Shown in pieces: positions 57,199 through 64,000 of a stretch of DNA of 64,000 nucleotides (the first letter of the stretch is position 1; each line of letters begins with the position of its first letter). A model generated the notes under the pieces. That model was not told the origin of the DNA and searched no databases. It worked only from the letters and a program-made list of their open reading frames with translations. The DNA is from Pseudomonadota bacterium (lineage in GTDB: Archaea; Thermoplasmatota; SW-10-69-26; JACQPN01; JAJPHT01), in NCBI GenBank assembly GCA_021325135.1, contig JAJPHT010000027.1:43336-107335 (forward strand), read 5' to 3'. A program made the position numbers and the translations under genes.

Positions 57199-57935
57199 TC
57201 GGCCCACCCGTCCCAGAAGCCCGCCATCGCGCCGCCCATGAACGTCACGAGGTCGGGCGACGGGTTCCAGATGGCGCGCACGGGCGCGGCCGCCGACGCG
57301 GGCGCCGCGACCATGCCCGCGCGCCCGTCCACGAAGAGGACGCGCGGCGGCACGAACCCCTCGCGCACCTGCGCGCCCGGCACCGCGAGCGCCCGCGCAT
57401 GGGGCGCGCGCCGGTCGGGCACGACGAGGCGCACGCGCGCGCCGCGGCGCAGGGCGCCGCGCAGCGCGCGGGGGAGCGCCTTCTCGTCCATGCGCATCGG
57501 CCACGAGGCGACGAGGAGCACGTCGCTCTTCGCGCCCTCCACCATCTCCAGCGCGCGCTCCGCGATGGGCTCCTCCCCCTCGAGGATCCACAAGGGCCCC
57601 GCGAAGCGCGTCGCGCGCTCCTGGAACTGCGCCTCCAGCGCGGGGAGCGCCGCGTCCAGCGCGGCGTCGATGCGCGCCCGCTCGCGGGCGACGCACTCGC
57701 GGGGCGGCAGCGCGCGATAGCGGCGCGGGCGGCCCCCTTCGCTCTCGATCCAGCCGCGCCGCGCCAGGTCCGCAAGCACCGTGTAGACCTTCGTGCGCGG
57801 CACGGGCGCGGCGCTGGCGACGACGGCCGCGCCGGAGGGGCCCAGCGACGCGAGGGCGACGTAGGCCTTGGCCCCGTACTCGGTGAGGCCGAGCATGCGG
57901 AGCGCCTGGTGGGCAGGAGGCATGTCCCGAAACAT
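57153..57935 (-). CDS. TrmB-type transcriptional regulator 2
   Basis: 260 residues. Winged helix LGLTEYGAKAYVALASLGPSG ... VPRTKVYTVLADLARRGWIE with wing GGRPRRYRALPP, coiled-coil AALDAALPALEAQFQERA, and a PLD-like effector domain (LVASWPMRMDEKALPRAL, VRLVVPDRR, REGFVPPRVLFVDGRAGMVA). Divergent from an ABC exporter 15 bp away, whose expression it probably controls. Confidence 0.82.
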   Translation of the reverse strand: MFRDMPPAHQALRMLGLTEYGAKAYVALASLGPSGAAVVASAAPVPRTKVYTVLADLARRGWIESEGGRPRRYRALPPRECVARERARIDAALDAALPALEAQFQERATRFAGPLWILEGEEPIAERALEMVEGAKSDVLLVASWPMRMDEKALPRALRGALRRGARVRLVVPDRRAPHARALAVPGAQVREGFVPPRVLFVDGRAGMVAAPASAAAPVRAIWNPSPDLVTFMGGAMAGFWDGWADQPAASTRAAASRTP

Positions 57936-57949
57936 ACCCGCGTAGTTAC

Positions 57950-58714
57950 ATGAGCTTTATCCAGGCCCGCGGCGAAGCCGGAGCCGTGGCGGACGCGGTC
58001 GTCTTCGAGGACGTGGTCAAGGCCTACGGCAAGTTCCACGCGCTGGACGGGCTCGCGTTCCGGGTCCGGGAGGGCGAGATGTACGGCCTGCTGGGCCCCA
58101 ACGGGGCGGGCAAGACGACGGCCATCCGCATCCTGGCGGGCCTCCAGCGCGCGACCTCGGGCCGCGTCGAGGTGCTCGGCCGCAAGCCCAGCGACCCCGA
58201 GGTGCGGCCCCTCGTGGGCTACATGCCCCAGGAGACGGCGCTCTACCTCGACCTCACCGTGCGCGAGAACCTCGACCTGTTCGGCAGCCTCTACGGCATG
58301 TCGCGCGAGGCGCGCGCGAAGCGCATCGACGACCTCCTGGAGTTCGTGGAGCTGACGCGCTGGGCCGACGAGCTGATCACCAAGCTCTCGGGCGGGATGA
58401 AGCACCGCGCGAGCCTCGCCGCGGCGCTCCTGCCCAAGCCGCGCCTCCTGGTGCTCGACGAGCCCACGGTGGGCGTCGACCCCGAGCTTCGCGCGGGCTT
58501 CTGGCAGCGCTTCGAGCGCATGGGCCGCGAGGGGACGACCATCCTTCTCACGACGCACTACATGGACGAGGCGCGCCGCTGCGCGAGGGTCGGCCTCATG
58601 CGCCGCGGCCGGCTCCTCGCCGAGGGGTCGCCCGCCGAGATCATGGCCGCCGCGGGCGTGGACAACCTGGAGGACGCGTTCCTCCGCCTCGCGGGCCGGG
58701 GGGCGGAGGCGTGA
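57950..58714 (+). CDS. ABC transporter ATP-binding protein (ABC-2 exporter)
   Basis: 254 residues. Walker A GPNGAGKTT, Q-loop YMPQETALYLDLTV, signature LSGGMKHR, Walker B RLLVLDEPTVGVDP, H-loop TTHYMDEA. Daunorubicin-resistance/ABC-2 type subfamily. Works with the permease encoded 55 bp downstream. Substrate could be a drug, lipid or peptide. Confidence 0.9.
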   Translation: MSFIQARGEAGAVADAVVFEDVVKAYGKFHALDGLAFRVREGEMYGLLGPNGAGKTTAIRILAGLQRATSGRVEVLGRKPSDPEVRPLVGYMPQETALYLDLTVRENLDLFGSLYGMSREARAKRIDDLLEFVELTRWADELITKLSGGMKHRASLAAALLPKPRLLVLDEPTVGVDPELRAGFWQRFERMGREGTTILLTTHYMDEARRCARVGLMRRGRLLAEGSPAEIMAAAGVDNLEDAFLRLAGRGAEA

Positions 58715-58769
58715 AGACCGCAGCGAGCGGAGCGAGCGAGGAGCCCGACGGATCGCCGGAGGCGATGCG

Positions 58770-59867
58770 TTGAGGCCGACGCGCGTCCTCGCCGTCACGC
58801 GCAAGACGCTCTCCGCGCTGCGGCACGACCCGCGCACGGTGGCGCTCATGCTGCTGGCGCCCATCATGGCGATGCTCATCTTCGGCTTCGCCTTCGGCAG
58901 CGAGACGAAGCACGTCCCCGTCCTCGTGGTCAACGAGGACCAGGGCCCCCTGGCGGGCCAGCTCGTCTCGCAGCTCGACCACGTCGCGCTGGACCTCTCC
59001 AACGCGACCGACCTCGCGGCGGCGCGGGACGACGTGCGCGAAGGGCGCGCCGTCGCGGTGCTCCACTTCCCCGCAGGCTTCTCGGCGGGCGCCTCGTCGG
59101 GGGGCGCGCATCTCGACCTCCTCCTGGACACGACCAACAGCCAGCTCTCCGGCGCGGTCGTGCGCGAGATGGCCGCCGCGGCGCAGCGCCTCCTCCAGTC
59201 GCGCGGCGCGCCGCTCCCCGTGACGACCGACGTCACCTACGCGCACCCCGAGGCGAAGGACGCGCGCTTCATCGACTCGTTCGTCCCGGGCATCATGGCC
59301 TTCGCCGTGACCCTCTTCACGACGCTCCTCACGCTCCTCGCCTTCGTGGGCGAACGCACCACGGGCACGCTGGACCGCCTGCGCGTCACGCCCGCGACCG
59401 AGGCCGAGATCGTGCTGGGCTACGAGATCGCCTTCGGCGTCATCGCCGCGGTGCAGGCGACGCTCCTCCTCGCCGTCGCGATCCTCCTCTACCACGTCCT
59501 GGTCGTGGGCCCGGTCCTCGTGGCGGCGCTCCTGGTGATCCTCACCGCCATCGACGCGCAGGCCATCGGCATCCTCATCAGCGCCGCCGCGCAGCGCGAA
59601 GGCCAGGCCGTGCAGATGATCCCGTTCATCATCCTGCCCGTCTTCCTCCTCTCGGGCATCTTCGTCCCCGTGGAGACGCTGCCCTCCTGGCTGCGGCCCC
59701 TCTCCTATCTCCTCCCCCCGACGTGGGCCATCCAGGGGCTTCGCGACGTGATGCTGCGCGGCTGGGGGCTGGAGCACGTCTGGCTCCACGTCGCGGTCCT
59801 CCTGGGCTTCGCGCTCCTATTCACGCTCCTGGCCATCGCCGGGCTGCGACGATCGCGGGCGGCGTAG
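58770..59867 (+). CDS. ABC-2 type transporter permease
   Basis: 365 residues. One N-terminal helix (VALMLLAPIMAMLIFGFAFG), an extracytoplasmic domain of about 150 residues (VLVVNEDQGPLAGQLVSQL), then five helices with the ABC-2 pattern GIMAFAVTLFTTLLTLLAFVGERTTGTLDRLRVTP. TTG start with GGAGGCGA upstream. Together with the ATPase it forms an exporter, likely controlled by the divergent TrmB regulator. Confidence 0.88.
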   Translation: MRPTRVLAVTRKTLSALRHDPRTVALMLLAPIMAMLIFGFAFGSETKHVPVLVVNEDQGPLAGQLVSQLDHVALDLSNATDLAAARDDVREGRAVAVLHFPAGFSAGASSGGAHLDLLLDTTNSQLSGAVVREMAAAAQRLLQSRGAPLPVTTDVTYAHPEAKDARFIDSFVPGIMAFAVTLFTTLLTLLAFVGERTTGTLDRLRVTPATEAEIVLGYEIAFGVIAAVQATLLLAVAILLYHVLVVGPVLVAALLVILTAIDAQAIGILISAAAQREGQAVQMIPFIILPVFLLSGIFVPVETLPSWLRPLSYLLPPTWAIQGLRDVMLRGWGLEHVWLHVAVLLGFALLFTLLAIAGLRRSRAA

Positions 59868-59936
59868 ACGCCCATCAACCCCGCGTGCCGGCAGAGCCAA
59901 GAGGTCCGAGGCCCACGAGGCGCGCGAGGGAACGTG

Positions 59937-60416
59937 ATGAACGTCGTTCGTTGTGCGATGGCGCTGGGATGCTTGGCTCTGCTCGCCGCCCCCGGGGCGA
60001 TGGCCCGGGACCTGACCTACGAGGACGCAAGGGACGCCGTGGTGGGGGCCGAGGTCTCCGCCCTGGACGCCGTCTACGGCGCCTTCGACGGCCCGGTCCA
60101 CGACGCGGTCGAATCGGGCTATCAATCCGCCGTGCGCGCGGAGGACGACGCCTACGACGCCGGCTGGCAGGGCGCCTCGGACGCGATGGTCTCCACCGAG
60201 GCCCAGGTGTCGGGGGCGTACAACGGTGGCTTGACCGTGGCACTCGGCGCGGCCGGGGCGATCGAGGCCTTCGCGTGGGGCTCCGGGGCGGAGCCCGCCC
60301 TCGCGGCCGCCGGGGACGCCCAGCAGGCCGTGGAAGGGGCCCAGCCGTGCGGCCCGGTCCCCCCGCTCTTCCTCCCCGCGCAGTGCGTCGAGTGGGCCTT
60401 CGGCCTCCTCCCGTGA
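59937..60416 (+). CDS. Secreted protein of unknown function
   Basis: 159 residues. Signal peptide (CAMALGCLALLAAPGAMA), then an acidic, Ala-rich region with helical periodicity (YEDARDAVVGAEVSALDAVYGAF, SGYQSAVRAEDDAYDAGWQG) and a C-terminal part with two Cys (QPCGPV, AQCVEW). No family recognised. A GTG three bases upstream is an equivalent start. Confidence 0.6.
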   Translation: MNVVRCAMALGCLALLAAPGAMARDLTYEDARDAVVGAEVSALDAVYGAFDGPVHDAVESGYQSAVRAEDDAYDAGWQGASDAMVSTEAQVSGAYNGGLTVALGAAGAIEAFAWGSGAEPALAAAGDAQQAVEGAQPCGPVPPLFLPAQCVEWAFGLLP

Positions 60417-60467
60417 CCGGGGCCCGGCTTCAAGCAGCCTGCCGCGTTTTGGGCCCTTCGGGGAACC

Positions 60468-61487
60468 ATGAGGCTCGTCATCGTCACCTTGGGGGCTCTG
60501 CTCCTGCTCGCCGCCCTGCCGCCCTCCGCGCCCGCCGCGGGGGCCACCTACGAACGATATCAGGTCACGGTCGACGGGGAGACCGCCTACGGGGACCTCG
60601 CGTACCCCAGCGTCGGAACGCCCACGACGCTGCTGGTCTTCGGCCACGGCTGCTGCGGCCACTTCAACCAGAGCGGCACCGTCATCCCCATCGCGTCGGC
60701 CTACGGCGCGGTGGCGGTCGCGATGGAGTACCGCGGCAGCGGCGGCTGGGACGTGATGAAGGGGCACGAGGACCTCATCGCGGCGACCTTGGACCTCAAG
60801 GCGCGCTTCCCCACCATCACGCGCACCATCCTCTGGGGCGCCAGCATGGGCGGCGAGACGACGGGCATGGCCGTCGCGGAGCGCCCCGACCTCTTCGACT
60901 ACTGGGTGGACGAGTTCGGCGTCACGAACCTCGTGGAGGAGTTCGGCACGCTGGGGCTCTACCCGTGCGCGTGCGCCGACTCGTGGATGATCCAGGAGAC
61001 GGGCGGCACGCCGGCCACCGCGCCGCAGGCGTACCTCGACCGCAGCCCCGCGCTGCACACGGACCAGATGGTGGGCATCCGGCACGCGTACATCTCCCAC
61101 GGCCTGGGCGACCCCATCGTGCCGTACACCATGAGCCGCGAGACGTTCGCGGGGCTCGTCGCGCACGGCATCCCCGCGAGCTTCTACACTGTCGTCTCGG
61201 GATGCTGCGGCGCGCAGGGGCCGTGGACGCCGCTGGGCTTCACGGGCGTCCCCTACTGCACGGGCGCCACGGGCACGTACACGTGCGTGCCGCCCAGCGC
61301 GTGCGAGGCGCTGCCCACGGGCGGCTACGCCTGCATGCCGGGCCCGGCGGCGCACGACGGGCGCGGCGGCGGCCCCGCGGTGGGCGTCGTCGACGCGCTG
61401 CTGCGCGGCCTCGAGCCCGACGCTGGACAAGCCGCGACTGAACACTTCGTGGACTACACCACCGGGCAGACGGTGGGCGCCCCGTAG
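60468..61487 (+). CDS. Secreted alpha/beta hydrolase
   Basis: 339 residues. Signal peptide (IVTLGALLLLAALPPSAPAAG), then an alpha/beta hydrolase fold with oxyanion region FGHGCCGHF, nucleophile elbow GASMGGET (Ser), and a His candidate in ISHGLGDPIV. Extra Cys pairs (PCACADS, GCCGAQ, YCTG, TCVPPSACE, ACMPG) suggest disulfides, fitting an extracellular enzyme. Esterase, lipase or peptidase; substrate unknown. Confidence 0.75.
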   Translation: MRLVIVTLGALLLLAALPPSAPAAGATYERYQVTVDGETAYGDLAYPSVGTPTTLLVFGHGCCGHFNQSGTVIPIASAYGAVAVAMEYRGSGGWDVMKGHEDLIAATLDLKARFPTITRTILWGASMGGETTGMAVAERPDLFDYWVDEFGVTNLVEEFGTLGLYPCACADSWMIQETGGTPATAPQAYLDRSPALHTDQMVGIRHAYISHGLGDPIVPYTMSRETFAGLVAHGIPASFYTVVSGCCGAQGPWTPLGFTGVPYCTGATGTYTCVPPSACEALPTGGYACMPGPAAHDGRGGGPAVGVVDALLRGLEPDAGQAATEHFVDYTTGQTVGAP

Positions 61488-61525
61488 GCCGAAATTTCAT
61501 ATTCCCTCCGTCGCGCTCACGATTC

Positions 61526-61903
61526 GTGGTCAAGGTCCTCATCGTGGACGACGAGGCCCCCATCCTGCAGAGCACGGCGGTGATCCTCCGCGCCTACGGC
61601 TTCCAGACGGCGACCGTCTCCGAGGCCCGGCACATCCTCCCCACGCTGGAGGCGGAGCGCCCCGATGTGCTGCTCCAGGACGTGAGGATGCCTGGCCTGG
61701 CCCTTCGGGAGCTGCTCGAAGGGCTCCGCGCGGGGCCCCATCGCGACCTCCCCGTCGTCCTCTTCTCGGCAAGCATCAGCCTGCCCGACCTCGTGGACGC
61801 GTTCGACGTGGACGCGGTGGTGGAGAAGCCGTTCCGCCCCGAGGCGCTCGTCTCCGCGCTCCGGGGCGCCATCGAGAAGCGCCGCCCCGCGGAGCCGGCG
61901 TAG
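61526..61903 (+). CDS. Response-regulator receiver domain protein
   Basis: 125 residues. CheY-like: VLIVDDEAPILQ with acidic pocket, LLQDVRMPG with the phospho-acceptor Asp, VVLFSAS with the conserved Thr/Ser position, and VEKPF with the Lys. Stand-alone receiver, so it signals by protein contact. GTG start with AAATTTCATATT 21-34 nt upstream, leaderless pattern. The partner histidine kinase is not in the window. Confidence 0.85.
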   Translation: MVKVLIVDDEAPILQSTAVILRAYGFQTATVSEARHILPTLEAERPDVLLQDVRMPGLALRELLEGLRAGPHRDLPVVLFSASISLPDLVDAFDVDAVVEKPFRPEALVSALRGAIEKRRPAEPA

Positions 61904-61934
61904 CTTCATCCCGGAGGGCCCGTCTTGGCCCCTC

Positions 61935-62417
61935 GTGGCCACGCCGCCGCGCCCCGCGCAGTTCGCGAACCTCGTCGCGTACCACGTCCTCATCTCGCTG
62001 GTGAACCTGCTCAACCTGCCCCTGCCCCACGGGACCTTCATCCCGCGCCGCTCGTGGCAGCTCACCGTGCTGGACAAGGACGTGGAGCGGCTGCGCATGC
62101 TCAAGCGCGAGCTGGACGTGGACGACCCCGCCGCGGTGGCGGGCTACCTCGTGGGCACCAAGGCGCTCCTCTTCGAGCTGGAGGTCGCGCTCCACCAGTG
62201 GCCCGACCTGCCGCGCAACGAGGCCTTCTTCGCGGACCTCGACCGCCTCGCGGTGCTCCTCTCGGGGACGCGCGACCTGGGCGACGCGGAGGGCGTGCGC
62301 GACCTCGCCTACAAGCTGAGCATCATGCTCCCGTACTACGAGGTGGAGGAGAGCATGCGCGAGCGCAACGCGACGGCGGAGAAGTGGTTCCGCTCCCGCG
62401 AACGGGCACGGGCCTGA
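61935..62417 (+). CDS. Hypothetical mostly helical protein
   Basis: 160 residues, no signal peptide. N-terminal amphipathic helix with VLISLVNLLNLPLP, then charged helices (LDKDVERLRMLKRELDVDD, YEVEESMRERNATAEKWF). Family not recognised. GTG start 31 bp after the receiver gene on the same strand, so they may be co-transcribed and the protein may be its partner, but nothing in the sequence shows it. Confidence 0.55.
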   Translation: MATPPRPAQFANLVAYHVLISLVNLLNLPLPHGTFIPRRSWQLTVLDKDVERLRMLKRELDVDDPAAVAGYLVGTKALLFELEVALHQWPDLPRNEAFFADLDRLAVLLSGTRDLGDAEGVRDLAYKLSIMLPYYEVEESMRERNATAEKWFRSRERARA

Positions 62418-62440
62418 CCGCGCCATGCCGCCGCAGCAAG

Positions 62441-62448
62441 GCTTATGG
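62441..62448 (+). promoter_or_regulatory. TATA-like box of the amidase gene
   Basis: GCTTATGG, 30-37 nt before the ATG at 62478, no SD between; leaderless pattern. Confidence 0.5.
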
Positions 62449-62477
62449 AGCCGCCCCCAGGGTGGCGTTCGAGGCTG

Positions 62478-64000
62478 ATGACCGCCCTCCGGCTCCGCAA
62501 GACGTCGCTCCTCCTGGGCGTCGCCCTCCTCGTCCTCGCTCCCGGCTGCTTCGGCGCGCTCCAGGGGCAGGCCCCCGCGTCCCCGACGCCGCAGGCCTCC
62601 ACGGAGGGCGGCGACTGCCTCGCCACCGTGGGCGGGCTCGACCTCCAGAGCGCCACCCTCGCGGAGATCCAGGACGCGCTCGCCGCGGGCCGCGTGACCA
62701 GCGTGCAGCTCGTCGACGCCTACACGGCCCGCATCGCGGCCTACGACGCGGCGGGCCCCAAGCTCAACTCCGTGCAGATGGTCAACCCCCACGCCCGCGA
62801 GCAGGCGGCGGCGCTGGACGCCGAGCGCGCGGCGGGCCACGTGCGCGGCCCCCTGCACGGCATCCCCATCCTGCTGAAGGACAACGTGGGCACCAACGAC
62901 GAGCCCACCACCGCGGGCTCCATCGCGCTGGCCAACAACACGCCGCCCCTCAACGCCACGCTCACCGACAAGCTCGTCGCGGCGGGCGCCATCATCCTCG
63001 GGAAGACCCACCTCTCGGAGTTCGCCCAGTGGATCTCCCTCAACAACCCCAACGGCTACAGCTCGCTGGGCGGCCAGGTCGTGAACGCCTACAACATGGG
63101 CGACCCCAGCGGGTCCAGCAGCGGCTCGGGCGTCGCGGGCTCCATGGCGTTCGCCGCCGCCACCATCGGCACCGAGACGCAGGGCAGCATCCTCGGCCCA
63201 TCCGACGCCAACAGCCTCGTGGGCGTGAAGCCCACCGTGGGCCTCGTCTCCCGCGCGGGCGTCATCCCCCTCGCCGCGAGCTTCGACACGCCCGGCCCCA
63301 TGGCGCGGCACGTCGCCGACGCGGCGGCCGTGCTCTCCGCCGTCGCGGGGCCCGACCCCAAGGACTCCGCCACCGCGGACGCCGCGTCGCACCTCCCCCC
63401 GGGCGGCGACTACCGGACCGCGCTCACCGCGGACGCGCTCAAGGGCAAGCGCATCGGCTACGACCCCAACTACAACGACGCCGTCTTCCTGCGCGCGCTG
63501 GATGATATCAAGAAGGCGGGCGCCACGCTCGTGCAGGTCACCACCAGCGCCTCCGCCCCCGCGGGCGGCGCCAGCGCGCAGGGCGACACCGTGGGCACCT
63601 CGGAGCTGGGCGTCATCCCCAACGAGTTCAAGCAGGGCATCAACGACTACCTCGCCCACGAGGCGGGGCCGGGCCTCCCCGTGAAGACGCTCGCGGACAT
63701 CATCGCGTACAACAACCAGCACCCGGACAAGGTCAAGTACGGCCAGGACCTGCTCCAGGCCTCCGACGCGACGCCCGGCGACCCCACCTTCTCCCTCGCC
63801 ACCGCCACGGCGGCGCAGCGCGCGGCGCAGTCCTATGATGACGCGCTCTTCGCGCAGAATGGCCTCGACGCCATCGCGGGCCCCTCGCTCGCGTACTACC
63901 AGATGGGCGCCGAGGCGGGCTATCCCACCGTCATCGTGCCCGCGGGCTACAACGGCCACAACCCCGAGGGCGTCAGCTTCTTCGGCCCCGCGTGGAGCGA
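62478..64000 (+). CDS. Amidase-signature lipoprotein, 3' end outside window
   Basis: At least 507 residues before the window ends. Lipobox LAPGC then an amidase-signature domain with catalytic Lys in GIPILLKDN, the cis-Ser and nucleophile Ser in DPSGSSSGSGVAGSM and ETQGSI. It would hydrolyse amide bonds outside the cell (peptide amides, fatty-acid amides or similar). Length is consistent with most of the family being present; the stop lies beyond 64000. Confidence 0.85.
   Translation, partial: MTALRLRKTSLLLGVALLVLAPGCFGALQGQAPASPTPQASTEGGDCLATVGGLDLQSATLAEIQDALAAGRVTSVQLVDAYTARIAAYDAAGPKLNSVQMVNPHAREQAAALDAERAAGHVRGPLHGIPILLKDNVGTNDEPTTAGSIALANNTPPLNATLTDKLVAAGAIILGKTHLSEFAQWISLNNPNGYSSLGGQVVNAYNMGDPSGSSSGSGVAGSMAFAAATIGTETQGSILGPSDANSLVGVKPTVGLVSRAGVIPLAASFDTPGPMARHVADAAAVLSAVAGPDPKDSATADAASHLPPGGDYRTALTADALKGKRIGYDPNYNDAVFLRALDDIKKAGATLVQVTTSASAPAGGASAQGDTVGTSELGVIPNEFKQGINDYLAHEAGPGLPVKTLADIIAYNNQHPDKVKYGQDLLQASDATPGDPTFSLATATAAQRAAQSYDDALFAQNGLDAIAGPSLAYYQMGAEAGYPTVIVPAGYNGHNPEGVSFFGPAWS

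Overview
The window is about 64 kb of very GC-rich archaeal chromosome, with G or C at almost every third codon position. The archaeal markers are a RadB paralogue, deoxyhypusine synthase, archaeal D-aminoacyl-tRNA deacylase (DtdA), two TrmB-type regulators, a polyprenyl diphosphate synthase, two ArsA-type ATPases, an archaeosortase, and many genes with a TATA-like box 25-35 nt before the start codon and no Shine-Dalgarno (SD) site, which points to leaderless transcripts. A high-GC euryarchaeal lineage, possibly Thermoplasmatota, fits best, but the window has no rRNA to prove it. Class I fructose-bisphosphate aldolase, a PPi-type phosphofructokinase, a DHA2 drug exporter and a MarR regulator look bacterial-like and may be acquired.

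Layout. 1-4.6 kb: membrane and surface proteins, then an AT-richer decayed stretch holding a frameshifted duplicate of the 2.3 kb gene. 4.8-19.7 kb: housekeeping block (radB, methyltransferase, TrmB regulator, polyprenyl synthase, AbrB/PIN toxin-antitoxin pair, two ArsA ATPases, dtdA, membrane Cas4-like nuclease, deoxyhypusine synthase, CBS protein, valS). 19.9-22.6 kb: an archaeosortase with two adjacent substrates that share an IPFFPS C-terminal signal, and a shared upstream motif. 22.6-26.6 kb: lipoproteins, a DUF998-like protein, an SRPBCC protein and a NYN-LOTUS protein.

26.8-39.3 kb is the outstanding region: a RiPP locus resembling class V lanthipeptide clusters. It has six Cys/Ser/Thr-rich precursors in two leader families, a phosphotransferase-fold kinase, a HopA1-like lyase, a free-standing LanC-type zinc cyclase, two luciferase-like (F420-type) oxidoreductases, and a PqqD-like/M50 membrane metalloprotease. 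It is flanked by a membrane-tethered winged-helix regulator and by five tandem secreted six-cysteine peptides. Six transcription units in this region carry the same upstream element, GGCAA-N7-CAACAA, with exactly the same internal spacing. The proposed pathway is: the kinase phosphorylates Ser/Thr, the HopA1 protein eliminates phosphate to dehydroamino acids, the LanC protein adds Cys thiols, the luciferase-like enzymes reduce leftover dehydroamino acids, and the M50 protein recognises and cuts leaders at the membrane.

39.5-64 kb: PhzF-like protein, Nudix hydrolase, aldolase, JAMM-like protein, VOC protein, two BNR-repeat lipoproteins, MNT/HEPN pair, PPi-type phosphofructokinase, membrane V4R sensor, two subtilases (one with sixteen DSSGW repeats), MarR/MFS efflux pair with a palindromic operator, TrmB regulator next to an ABC exporter, secreted hydrolase, receiver-domain protein, and an amidase cut by the window end. 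Two genes (archaeosortase and the 22.6 kb lipoprotein) appear to start at CTG.
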